Below, one piece after another: positions 40,162 through 48,365 of a DNA stretch of 64,000 nucleotides. Source of the stretch: Nitrospirota bacterium (GTDB lineage Bacteria > JACPQY01); NCBI GenBank assembly GCA_016180645.1, contig JACPAV010000013.1:1-64000 (forward strand), in the 5' to 3' direction. Position numbers and translations under genes: made by a program. The notes under the pieces are model-generated. The model made no database searches, had not been told where the DNA came from, and worked only from the letters and a program-made list of their open reading frames with translations. The stretch's first letter is position 1. Every line of letters begins with the position of its first letter.

Positions 40162-42297
40162 ATGAAACGACCGAACGGGATGCGTCGCCTTTTCTCCTTA
40201 CCTCTTTCCTCTTTTCTCTTTTCTCTGGTTCTCATCTCCTGCGCTGACGTGACCCTCAAGGATAAGGAGAAAGACAAGCTCTCCCAAGGGCGTCAGCAAT
40301 TGGATGCGGGCAACTTCGACGAGGCCCAGAAGGCCCTCCGTGAGATCGTCCAGGGAAATCCAGAAGCGGGTCAGATTCCACTCAACCCGAACAATTCTGA
40401 AGCTCGATTCTATCTTTTCGTAGCCCAGTTGCAGGGTTCCCTCAATGCACTCAGCACGCAACTCGGCCCGATCATCGATCTCCTCGGTGGCTCGGGCGAC
40501 AGCGCCTCCAAAACGTGCGTGCCCGGTTCTCCGACGGGAACGAGTCTCTTCGGGGTCAGCCACCGGGCGCCGGGGTCTCCGGCAGTCGGCGCGCATCGCC
40601 CGCGAAGATCGACGGCTCGCCTCCAGTCCGGCGAACTGAACGGTCTGAATTACCTGGTCCTCTCCATTGTGAAGGGACTTCTCATCGATCAAATGCGCTC
40701 CATGGGCGACAACCTCCGTGCCATCACGGAGGATCGGGATTTCGAGATCGTGTACGACCCGTTCCCGATCAAGCTGGGCGACACGACGCTGATCGACCTC
40801 GGCGGCCGGTTTGATCTGGGTGAAATTCATCTCTTCATCGCCGTCACGGAGCTGCTCGAAGCGCTGGGCCACGCGCTCCTCACGATCAATCTGGACATGG
40901 ACCTCGGCCCGATCCTCCAGCTCGTGGCGGATCCCTGCGCCTCCACCGATCTGGGCAGTGTCATGAATACGGTCGTTCAACTGCTCAACCGAAGCCCGAA
41001 TTTCCTGACGCTGTCGCCGGTCGGCGCGGGTGAGATGCGGGATTTTGTGGACATGACCTTTGCGAGCGTGGGCGAGATCGTCAACGCCGTTTTCGTCACG
41101 GCCACACAGAAGGCCAGGCCCGATGACTTCTTCGCCATTGACACCCGGCTGGTCCTGCCCACGGACCCCACCTGCACTCCCGCTCCGCCCGATTCCGCAA
41201 CGAAGCCGGTGAAACGGATGTGCATCATCATCCATCTTAAGGCAGGAGATGGAACGCCCGTGGAACTCGGTTTGCCTCTCACTAAAGATTTGGTGGTCGC
41301 CGCCGCCGGAATGGGAGATGCGCTCTTTCAAACCTGCTCGAACCGGGTGGTGGACGCGAATGGGAAGGTCGTCATGGGCGCGAACGGATTGCCGCTGGTG
41401 ATCGAACCGCCCGGATGCCGGATTTCCTGGGCGCGCCACATCGTTCCTCTGATCGCGAATGTCGTCCCGCCGCTCCTTTCCTCGGGCGCGCTGTTTGCCA
41501 TACTCGGGCCGATTATCTCCGGGAGCAGCGCCGAGGCCACCGTGAATCAGCTCGAAGGCGTGCTTACCGATTGCGCCCCCGTGCTCAACGCGGACATGCT
41601 CGGCTGTACGATGCTCAAGTTCATCCCCGATGCGATCGAGATCGACGCACAGGCTCTGCGGGGCATGGTGGATGCCACGCCGCAAGGCTACATTCGCGAC
41701 ATCCTTCCGTGCTGGACCTCGGGTTCGGACCGGAAAACGAATGGAGGGACCTACGGTTGTCACATCACGCCAGTGATGGGAGAAACGGAGTTCATCGACT
41801 CGCAGGGAATCGTGAATGAACGCTTCCTGTTCGAGTCGGAATGCGAGGCGAATCCGCTGACGATCCCGAGCGGACTCGTCTGTAAGAGTACATCCAACGA
41901 CTACGCGCATTTTGATCACGCTGTTTTCGGCCGCCTGGGAATCGGACGCATCGAACGGGACGGGTTGACCAGTCCCTTCCCGTACATGCCGATGCGCGAT
42001 CCGTCGATCTTCGGACTTCTCTGGCTCAATCCGGGCCCCTTCGGAGATGCGTACGCCGCCACCGCCACGCCTCTGGCGTTCGAGGTGGAGAATCGATATA
42101 CCAAAGCCACCGTGAGAGACCTCAATCTGCTCGTGGCGCATCTCGGAATCATCCTGGGTCCGGCGCTCGGAGGAGACGTGACCTCGGCCGCGGGGCCGGT
42201 GGTGGAGTGTTTCTCCAAACAATTCGGCAAGGTTCCTCCGGCCCAGATCAACAAATGTATCGGGAGCGTGAGCGTACTCATCCCGACCTCTCTGTAG
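40162..42297 (+). CDS. large lipoprotein of unknown function
   Basis: A 711-residue protein with a lipoprotein signal (FSLPLSSFLFSLVLISCAD, Cys near residue 27). Residues ~28-95 look like one TPR-type helical repeat (DKEKDKLSQGRQQLDAGNFDEAQKAL). The rest has repeated hydrophobic-helical stretches (LFIAVTELLEALGHALLTINLDMDL, HIVPLIANVVPPLLSSGALFAILGPIISG) and scattered Cys. I recognise no family. It starts 3 nt after the propeller lipoprotein and ends 5 nt before the FadL-type gene, so the three are probably one envelope operon that could assemble or load an outer-membrane transporter. Confidence 0.7.
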   Translation: MKRPNGMRRLFSLPLSSFLFSLVLISCADVTLKDKEKDKLSQGRQQLDAGNFDEAQKALREIVQGNPEAGQIPLNPNNSEARFYLFVAQLQGSLNALSTQLGPIIDLLGGSGDSASKTCVPGSPTGTSLFGVSHRAPGSPAVGAHRPRRSTARLQSGELNGLNYLVLSIVKGLLIDQMRSMGDNLRAITEDRDFEIVYDPFPIKLGDTTLIDLGGRFDLGEIHLFIAVTELLEALGHALLTINLDMDLGPILQLVADPCASTDLGSVMNTVVQLLNRSPNFLTLSPVGAGEMRDFVDMTFASVGEIVNAVFVTATQKARPDDFFAIDTRLVLPTDPTCTPAPPDSATKPVKRMCIIIHLKAGDGTPVELGLPLTKDLVVAAAGMGDALFQTCSNRVVDANGKVVMGANGLPLVIEPPGCRISWARHIVPLIANVVPPLLSSGALFAILGPIISGSSAEATVNQLEGVLTDCAPVLNADMLGCTMLKFIPDAIEIDAQALRGMVDATPQGYIRDILPCWTSGSDRKTNGGTYGCHITPVMGETEFIDSQGIVNERFLFESECEANPLTIPSGLVCKSTSNDYAHFDHAVFGRLGIGRIERDGLTSPFPYMPMRDPSIFGLLWLNPGPFGDAYAATATPLAFEVENRYTKATVRDLNLLVAHLGIILGPALGGDVTSAAGPVVECFSKQFGKVPPAQINKCIGSVSVLIPTSL

Positions 42298-42302
42298 CTC
42301 GC

Positions 42303-43736
42303 GTGCGAAAAAGCCTGCCGGTCCTGACGTTGCTCGTGTCCCTTGCGGCTCCGCCGGCCGCTCGGTCCAATCCCATCGAACACTTCGGGTTCGGGTCGCG
42401 CAACTCCGCCCTTGGACTCGCGGGGATCGCCGCGGCCAATGATTCCTCCGCCGTTTTCTACAATCCGGCCGGACTGCTTCTGTCCCCCGGGAACGGCTAC
42501 AATCTCGGCTACACCTTCACGCAGCCGGTCATCGAGTTTCAGAAGGGGGATGAGGAGTATCGACGCCTCCGCTCAAACATCATCCAAGGCTACCACTTCG
42601 GTTTCACCACCGTGTACGGCGGTTGGTTCCGAAGGAGAGCGGCACTCGGGTTGGGCATCTACATCCCCACCACCACGCTCCTTCGAGCCATCGTGCGTGG
42701 GGAGCAGGAGCCGAACTTCTACGTGTACAGCAACACGGAGGGCATCTACATCGGCCTCAGCGGGGCCGCACGGCCGACGAAATGGCTGCTGGTGGGAGCG
42801 GGTATCCAGGCGTTGGCAAGTTTGAAGGGTCCGGTGTTTCTCAACCTCCCGCCCATCAAGGTGAACATCAGTTCCCTCTCGGATATTTCCCAGTCGCTGG
42901 AAATCCGGGGCGAGATCAAAGCGGATCTCGATGTGGAGATCGATCCAAAGATTGCACCGATCGCAGGGGTCATGGTGTATCCGTTCGATTGGCTGCGCGC
43001 CGGAGCCGTCTATCGCGGAGCACTGTGGGTCCCCATTGAGCTGGCGCTCCGATTGAAACTCCAGGCGGAGATCACGGGGCTCGGGTCGCTCCAGATCTCC
43101 GAGTTGGAGCAGGCCCTGTCGGACCTTCCGCTCGCCGTGCGAACGAATGTGCAGTACCACCCGGAACAGTTTGGCGGGGGCCTGATGCTCCTGCCTCTCC
43201 GTGAGTTGGTTCTGACGGGGGACCTGACTTACAAGCGGTGGTCCAAGCTCAAGTCGAATTACGCCTCGCTCGGGGATGCGAGCAGCGGCGACAGCGTCGG
43301 GTTGAATGACCTCGTGCAGAGTCTGACGGCGATCTTCGGCGGGAATGTGGATCTGACCATTCCGCACTTGCCTGAGTTGAATCTGAAGGACACGGTCAAT
43401 TTCTCGGGAGGGATCGAGTGGATGGTGATCTCCTGGCTCCGGCTTCGAGGAGGGTACAACCTGCGGCCGAGTCCGGCCCCGGCCCAGACCGGCAAAACCA
43501 ACTTCCTCTGGCCGCATGAACATCTTCTCACCGGAGGTCTGGGTGTGACGTTCAAGGATCCCTTCGCCGCTCTCAAGCGGATTGCCGTGGACGGACACGC
43601 GCAGACCATGATCATGCAACCCTTGGATGCCACGAAAGATGCCCAAATCGTGCCCGTTGAAAATCCCGGTTACCCCTCATTCAAGACACGAGGCGGATTC
43701 CTGGGCGTCGGCTTGACGCTGACGGGGGTCTTTTGA
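42303..43736 (+). CDS. OmpP1/FadL/TodX family outer-membrane transport protein
   Basis: A 477-residue outer-membrane beta-barrel. The signal peptide is KSLPVLTLLVSLAAPPAARS; the family N-terminal motif follows: FGFGSRNSALGLAGIAAAND, SSAVFYNPAGL. Alternating hydrophobic beta strands follow, and the sequence ends in aromatic Phe (LTGVF). FadL-like channels take up hydrophobic molecules such as fatty acids or aromatic hydrocarbons. The GTG at 42303 is preferred over upstream starts because it begins at the signal peptide. The stop overlaps the next gene (TTGA). Confidence 0.88.
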   Translation: MRKSLPVLTLLVSLAAPPAARSNPIEHFGFGSRNSALGLAGIAAANDSSAVFYNPAGLLLSPGNGYNLGYTFTQPVIEFQKGDEEYRRLRSNIIQGYHFGFTTVYGGWFRRRAALGLGIYIPTTTLLRAIVRGEQEPNFYVYSNTEGIYIGLSGAARPTKWLLVGAGIQALASLKGPVFLNLPPIKVNISSLSDISQSLEIRGEIKADLDVEIDPKIAPIAGVMVYPFDWLRAGAVYRGALWVPIELALRLKLQAEITGLGSLQISELEQALSDLPLAVRTNVQYHPEQFGGGLMLLPLRELVLTGDLTYKRWSKLKSNYASLGDASSGDSVGLNDLVQSLTAIFGGNVDLTIPHLPELNLKDTVNFSGGIEWMVISWLRLRGGYNLRPSPAPAQTGKTNFLWPHEHLLTGGLGVTFKDPFAALKRIAVDGHAQTMIMQPLDATKDAQIVPVENPGYPSFKTRGGFLGVGLTLTGVF

Positions 43737-44479
43737 GCGAGGAACCACAGGGAGTCCTCCCGCGAGAGTGCGAACTGGCCCTCGAAGGGGCGGTCGCGGA
43801 TCTCCGCGGCCTTTTCGACACCGATCTTCTGAGCGTAGTGCTTTTCGGGAGCGGGGCGAGAGGTGATTTCGACCCGAAACGATCGGATCTCAATCTCCTG
43901 GTCGTCTTGAAGCAGGCCGATTTCGCGCGGCTGAAACGGATCGTGCCAACCCTGAAATCCTGGCGGAAGCGGAGGATCAGCACACCGTTGGTCATGGACC
44001 CGGCCTACATCCAAACGGCTCAGGACGTTTTCCCTCTGGAGTTCCTTGAAATGAGATGGGCGCATCGAGTGCTGCATGGGCCGGACCCCCTTGCAGCGAT
44101 CGAGCCTCCGCGGGAGGCGCTTCGGCGCCAGTGCGAGCAAGAGGCACGGGGCAAGCTCCTCCATCTGAGAAAAATACTTCTGGAGACGGATCTTGATTCG
44201 AAGCGGCTGATGGACGCGGTCCGCCTCGCCGCGCCTGCCTTTGTTCGCATCGGCCGCACGCACTTGTATCTGAAGTTCTCAAAGGTTTCTCTCCAGGCCG
44301 ATGAAGTGCTGAAAGGGCTCGAACAGGATCTCGGTCTCCCCTTGCAAGGTCTTGCCTCAGCCTGGGGATCGCGATCGCGGGTGAGCGGGCAAGGCGCCGA
44401 TGCGGACAAGCTTTTCGCCGAACTCCTCGCCGATGTGGAAGCCCTCGTTGCCGCCGTGGATTCTCTCCACACTTCGTGA
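43733..44479 (+). CDS. nucleotidyltransferase-fold protein
   Basis: A 248-residue protein. The N-terminal half has the polymerase-beta nucleotidyltransferase signature LFGSGARGDFDPKRSDLNLLVVL, with the DxD-like pair changed to Asp-Leu-Asn, so one metal ligand may be missing. The C-terminal half is helical (HLRKILLETDLDSKRLMDAV...), as in substrate-binding domains of MNT-type or aminoglycoside-like nucleotidyltransferases. The start is TTG 43733 overlapping the FadL-type stop. Role unknown; position suggests co-expression with the envelope genes. Confidence 0.72.
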   Translation: MSEEPQGVLPRECELALEGAVADLRGLFDTDLLSVVLFGSGARGDFDPKRSDLNLLVVLKQADFARLKRIVPTLKSWRKRRISTPLVMDPAYIQTAQDVFPLEFLEMRWAHRVLHGPDPLAAIEPPREALRRQCEQEARGKLLHLRKILLETDLDSKRLMDAVRLAAPAFVRIGRTHLYLKFSKVSLQADEVLKGLEQDLGLPLQGLASAWGSRSRVSGQGADADKLFAELLADVEALVAAVDSLHTS

Positions 44480-44489
44480 GGCAGGGCAC

Positions 44490-44536
44490 AAATCTCCCCC
44501 TCCCCCTTGACGGGGGAGGGCTCGGGTGGGGGTGAG
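44490..44536 (+). repeat. R4 repeat between genes
   Basis: AAATCTCCCCCTCCCCCTTG, ACGGGGGAGGGCTCGGGTGG, GGGTGAG: a hairpin with CCCTCCCCC/GGGGGAGGG arms. It is the same family as 16966-17021 and 48553-48596 and could weaken read-through from the nucleotidyltransferase gene. Confidence 0.8.
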
Positions 44537-44565
44537 ATCTGGCGACGGGGAATTCCTGGCTTGGC

Positions 44566-45312
44566 ATGGGTGCTCTTCTCTTGGTGGCGGCCTCCGCAGC
44601 TCTCGCGGACGTCGTCCCCTTCACCGACTACGTCAGCGACTACGCCGAGGTGGTGCCCGACTCCACCGAGCGCGGTCTAAATTCGCTCCTGAAGGAACTC
44701 CAGGACAAGACGGGCGCCCAGGTCGCTGTCGTCACGCTCGGGACGACAGCGGGTGTCCCCGCAGCCGACTACGCCGTCGAGTTCGGACAGAAATGGGGAG
44801 TCGGGAAGAAGGGGAAAGACAATGGTGTGGTGTTTCTCGTCGCCGTCTTCGATCGGGAAATGTTCATGGCCACGGGTTACGGCGTCGAGGGCATTCTCCC
44901 GGATGGAAAAGTGGGCCGGATTCGCGATGAGGACGTGCTCCCACATTTCCGCTCGGGCGATTTTGGATCGGGTATTGCGGCCGGAACGTTGCGAATCGCC
45001 CAGGAAATTGCCCAAAGTGAACATGTGACCCTGGAAACGGTGGTGCAGGGGGTCGCGCCGGCGAGGGCGAGACCGCGCGCGACCGGGGGGATCGGGCCGG
45101 GGGCGATTCTTGTCGGCATGGTTCTGTTCATGATTTTCGTACGGCCGCTCATGCGTCGGCGGATGCTCGGGGCGTACGGAGGGCGTGGATCGGGATGGGG
45201 CGGGGGATTCGGCGGATTCGGGGGTGGTTTCGGCGGCGGGGGGTTTGGCGGCGGTTTCGGGGGAGGGCTGGGAGGTGGATTTGGTGGAGGCGGAGCGGGC
45301 GGAAGATGGTAA
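44566..45312 (+). CDS. TPM domain membrane protein (YgcG-like)
   Basis: A 248-residue protein. A short hydrophobic N-terminus (GALLLVAASAALADV) serves as signal peptide. The TPM domain at ~18-150 has VVPFTDYVSDYAEVVPDST, VAVVTLGTTAGVPAADYAVEFGQKWGVG and FMATGYGVEGILPDGKVGRI. One transmembrane helix lies at ~184-200 (GAILVGMVLFMIFV). The tail is a glycine/phenylalanine-rich low-complexity region (GGFGGGFGGGG...). TPM proteins commonly occur with LemA, encoded 27 nt downstream, and are linked to membrane or photosystem maintenance; the enzymatic role is uncertain. Confidence 0.87.
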   Translation: MGALLLVAASAALADVVPFTDYVSDYAEVVPDSTERGLNSLLKELQDKTGAQVAVVTLGTTAGVPAADYAVEFGQKWGVGKKGKDNGVVFLVAVFDREMFMATGYGVEGILPDGKVGRIRDEDVLPHFRSGDFGSGIAAGTLRIAQEIAQSEHVTLETVVQGVAPARARPRATGGIGPGAILVGMVLFMIFVRPLMRRRMLGAYGGRGSGWGGGFGGFGGGFGGGGFGGGFGGGLGGGFGGGGAGGRW

Positions 45313-45339
45313 GATGAAGCGCTTTGGAAGGAGCGATGC

Positions 45340-45915
45340 ATGAAGAATGGTCCATCCATAGGATTGATCCTGCTGGGACTGATCGCCGTCGTCGGGATCG
45401 GGAGCTGCGGCTACGTGGTCAGCGTACGCAACCGCTTCGTGACGATGGAAGAAGGCATCAAGGGCCAATGGGCGCAGGTGGAGAACGTTCTGCAGCGCCG
45501 GAGCGATCTCATCCCGAATCTGGTGAACACCGTGAAGGGCTACGCATCGCACGAAAAGGAAATCTTCGAGAATATCGCCGCCTCGCGCGCGAAGCTCGGC
45601 GGTGCGGGGACGATCGACGACAAGATCAAAGCGGCGAACGAAATGCAGTCGGCTCTGTCGCGCCTGCTCGTCGTCGTGGAGCAGTATCCCGACCTCAAGG
45701 CGAATCAGAACTTTACGGCGTTGCAGGATGAACTGGCGGGGACCGAAAATCGAATTGCCGTCGAGCGGAAGCGGTACAATGATGTGGTGCGCGACTTCAA
45801 TGCCGCGATTCGGCGATTCCCGGGAAGCTCCATCGCGGGCTACATCGGCGCGAAGGCGTACCCCTACTACGGGGTGCCCGAGGAGAAAAAGGCCGTCCCG
45901 GAAGTGAAGTTCTGA
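45340..45915 (+). CDS. lemA: LemA family protein
   Basis: A 191-residue membrane-anchored coiled-coil protein. An N-terminal transmembrane helix (IGLILLGLIAVVGIGSCGYVV) precedes the LemA core: NRFVTMEEGIKGQWAQVENVLQRRSDLIPNLVNTVKGYA, NENRIAVERKRYN-like block TENRIAVERKRYNDVVRDFN and the closing FPGSSIAGYIGAKAYPYY. LemA function is unknown; genetic pairing with TPM proteins is widespread. A Shine-Dalgarno-like AAGGAG lies 9 nt upstream. Confidence 0.93.
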   Translation: MKNGPSIGLILLGLIAVVGIGSCGYVVSVRNRFVTMEEGIKGQWAQVENVLQRRSDLIPNLVNTVKGYASHEKEIFENIAASRAKLGGAGTIDDKIKAANEMQSALSRLLVVVEQYPDLKANQNFTALQDELAGTENRIAVERKRYNDVVRDFNAAIRRFPGSSIAGYIGAKAYPYYGVPEEKKAVPEVKF

Positions 45916-45934
45916 AATGGGAAGGAGAAGTTCA

Positions 45935-46408
45935 ATGCGAACACGGGTGATCGCGATCATGATCGGTCTGTGTCTGGCGGATGTGTCCTGCACGAAGAAA
46001 GTGAGCACGCCTTCCATCCCTCCGGAAGGGATCCAATCCAATGACATCCTCTCCCGGTCGCCGGTAACCGACCGGTCCGAGGTGAAGCACGTTCTGGTGG
46101 GATGGCGCGAACTGGCCGCGGCGTATCGGGGCCAGATCGATCCGCGGGCCTCGGCTCGAAACAAATCGGATGCAGAGCAACTCGCGTTCCAACTCCTCGG
46201 GCAGGTCCGCGGCGGCGAACCGATCGAGAAACTCATGTCGGAGTTTTCAGAAGACCCGGGGAGCGCGAAGAATGGTCAATCGTACACCGCCACGCCCGAC
46301 GCTCCCCTGGTTCCACCGTTCAAAGATTTGTCCCTCAGGCTGAATGTCGGCGAGGCGGGCATCGTTGAAACGGTCTTCGGCTGGCACATCATCAAACGGG
46401 TTCAATAG
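45935..46408 (+). CDS. parvulin-type (PpiC) peptidyl-prolyl isomerase lipoprotein
   Basis: A 157-residue protein. The signal IAIMIGLCLADVSC ends with a lipobox-like Cys. The PpiC domain follows at ~48-155: VKHVLVGW, LLGQVRGGEPIEKLMSEFSEDPGSAKNGQSY, PPFKDLSLRLNVGEAGIVETVFGWHIIKRVQ. It is expected to assist folding of exported proteins. The ATG at 45935 is chosen over 45917 because GGAAGGAG stands 8 nt before it. It is a small single-domain version. Confidence 0.85.
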   Translation: MRTRVIAIMIGLCLADVSCTKKVSTPSIPPEGIQSNDILSRSPVTDRSEVKHVLVGWRELAAAYRGQIDPRASARNKSDAEQLAFQLLGQVRGGEPIEKLMSEFSEDPGSAKNGQSYTATPDAPLVPPFKDLSLRLNVGEAGIVETVFGWHIIKRVQ

Positions 46409-46415
46409 TATATAA

Positions 46416-46460
46416 GGTGACAGTATACTGTTATTACTTCAAATAAAGTATACTGTCACC
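46416..46460 (+). repeat. R7 palindrome upstream of the PEP carboxykinase gene
   Basis: GGTGACAGTATAC and GTATACTGTCACC are perfect 13-bp inverted arms around a 19-nt AT-rich centre that is itself partly palindromic (TTATT/AATAA). The composition is strikingly unlike the GC-rich surroundings. The GACAGTATACT core resembles REP-like elements associated with Y1 transposases, but no transposase is nearby. It could also be a terminator for the parvulin gene. Confidence 0.8.
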
Positions 46461-46516
46461 GAATATAGACGGGGGTCGCCCTGAGATTATCGGATTATCC
46501 ACATGTCACGCGATGG

Positions 46517-48313
46517 GTGGACGACGTTGCCCGGTTGACCCTGCCGGATCGCGTGGTTTGGTGCGACGGAACCGACGAGGAGCGGATCCGGTTGACGGCG
46601 CAAGCCGTGGCCGAGGGGGTACTGATTTCCCTGGATCAGAAACGTCTACCCGGCTGCACCCTCCACCGGTCCCATCCAAACGACGTCGCACGAAGCGAAC
46701 ACCTTACGTTCATCTGCACACCGACATCGGAACAGGCGGGGCCGACCAACAACTGGATGGCCCCCGAAGAGGCCTACGAAAAATGCGGCGCGATTCTCCG
46801 GGGCGCCATGAGGGGACGCACCATGTACGTGGTGCCGTATCTGATGGGTCCTCCCGGCTCGCCCTTCAGCAAAGTGGGAATCGAACTCACGGACAGTATC
46901 TACGTCGTTCTCAACATGCGGATCATGACCCGGATGGGGAGGATCGCGCTGGACGAACTGGGGGCCTCCGAAGCTTTTGTACGCGGGGTGCATTCTCTTG
47001 GCGATCTGGATCCGCAACGGCGAATGATCTGCCACTTCCCGCAGGACCGGACGATTTGGAGCGTAGGCTCCGGGTATGGAGGCAATGCGCTCCTGGGCAA
47101 GAAGTGCTTTGCGCTGCGTCTGGGGAGTTGGATGGCGCGAGAGGAAGGCTGGCTCGCGGAGCACATGCTCATCATGGGGCTTGAAGATCCGCGGGGGCAC
47201 ATCACCTATGTGGCCGGAGCGTTCCCGAGCGCGTGCGGGAAAACGAACTTTGCCATGATGCAGCCGAGCGGACGATTGGGCGGCTACAAGATCCACACCA
47301 TCGGCGACGATATCGCTTGGCTGCGGTTCGGTTCCGACGGGCGTCTGTGGGCCATCAATCCTGAAGCAGGATTTTTCGGCGTGGCGCCGGGGACAGGCAG
47401 GTCCACCAATCCCACCGCCTTGGAGATGGTATCGCGCAATACGATCTTCACCAACGTGGTGGCCACGCCCACGGGGACCGTCTGGTGGGAGGGAATGGAA
47501 CCCCTGCCGGTGGGAAACGGTTACTACGACTGGAAAGGCCACCCGTGGAATCCAGATCTGAAGACCCCCGGCGCGCATCCCAATGCGCGCTTTACCACCC
47601 CGATCACGCAGTGCGCCACCTACTCGCCCAAGTGGGAGGATCCGCAGGGCGTGCCGATCTCGGCCATCCTTTTCGGGGCACGGCGGTCGAATTGTGTGCC
47701 GCTCGTGATCGAGTCCTTCGATTGGGCCCATGGAGTCTATCTGGGAGCCACGCTTGCCTCGGAGACAACGGCGGCAGCCGAAGGGAAAACCGGCCAAATC
47801 CGGCGCGACCCCATGGCGATGCTGCCGTTTTGCGGCTACAACATGGCCGACTATTTCGCGCACTGGCTGAAGATGGGGAAGGGCCGTGACCGTGAGGGGA
47901 ACGGTCCTTCCGACCTTCTCGGCAGACAGGAAGTCGGCGATACGGGGAAGGGCCGCGCGAACATGCCGAGGATTTTCAGAGTGAACTGGTTTCGGAAAGA
48001 TGAGAACGGGCGATTCGTCTGGCCGGGATTCAGCGAGAACATCCGGGTGCTCAAATGGATCGTGGACCGATGCGAGGGAAGGGCCGACGCGATCGTTTCC
48101 CCTCTGGGGCGATTGCCGGCGCCGGGCGCCATTGATATCGAGGGGCTCCCATTGGCGAAGGACACGATGGAAAATCTCCTCGCGGTGGACCGGGCGGGAT
48201 GGACCGAGTTCGCCAACGCCGAACAGACATTCTTTGACCGCCTCGGATCCCGCATGCCCGCCGAACTACTTTCCCAAAGAACCTCCTTCCTGTCGCGCCT
48301 CCGGCCATCGTAG
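46517..48313 (+). CDS. pckG: phosphoenolpyruvate carboxykinase (GTP)
   Basis: Converts oxaloacetate and GTP to PEP and CO2 for gluconeogenesis. The ~598-residue length matches the GTP-type enzyme. Visible are the specificity loop NNWMAPEEAY, YVVPYLMGPPGSPFSKVGIELTDS, the P-loop GAFPSACGKTNFAM, GDDIAW, and the Arg-containing FGARRSNCVPL. The 3' part has NWFRKDENGRFVWPGFSENIRVLKW. The first usable start is GTG 46517, but homologous-looking sequence (LSDYPHVTRWV) continues upstream to a stop at 46466 with only a CTG as a possible start, so the true N-terminus may be longer. Confidence 0.94.
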   Translation: MDDVARLTLPDRVVWCDGTDEERIRLTAQAVAEGVLISLDQKRLPGCTLHRSHPNDVARSEHLTFICTPTSEQAGPTNNWMAPEEAYEKCGAILRGAMRGRTMYVVPYLMGPPGSPFSKVGIELTDSIYVVLNMRIMTRMGRIALDELGASEAFVRGVHSLGDLDPQRRMICHFPQDRTIWSVGSGYGGNALLGKKCFALRLGSWMAREEGWLAEHMLIMGLEDPRGHITYVAGAFPSACGKTNFAMMQPSGRLGGYKIHTIGDDIAWLRFGSDGRLWAINPEAGFFGVAPGTGRSTNPTALEMVSRNTIFTNVVATPTGTVWWEGMEPLPVGNGYYDWKGHPWNPDLKTPGAHPNARFTTPITQCATYSPKWEDPQGVPISAILFGARRSNCVPLVIESFDWAHGVYLGATLASETTAAAEGKTGQIRRDPMAMLPFCGYNMADYFAHWLKMGKGRDREGNGPSDLLGRQEVGDTGKGRANMPRIFRVNWFRKDENGRFVWPGFSENIRVLKWIVDRCEGRADAIVSPLGRLPAPGAIDIEGLPLAKDTMENLLAVDRAGWTEFANAEQTFFDRLGSRMPAELLSQRTSFLSRLRPS

Positions 48314-48320
48314 CGTCAAG

Positions 48321-48365
48321 GGGGCCAATGCTGAATGTTGAATGTCAACATTCAGCATTGGCCCC
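48321..48365 (+). terminator. perfect 21-bp hairpin between convergent genes
   Basis: GGGGCCAATGCTGAATGTTGA, loop ATG, and the exact inverted arm ending in GGCCCC fill the whole 52-nt gap between pckG and the converging radical SAM gene. It is a likely bidirectional terminator. Confidence 0.8.

Noticed and set aside
40198-42222. Long open frame (674 codons) antisense to the large lipoprotein
   Set aside because: It mirrors codon bias of the plus-strand gene, has no recognisable domain, and the plus frame has a lipoprotein signal and operon spacing.
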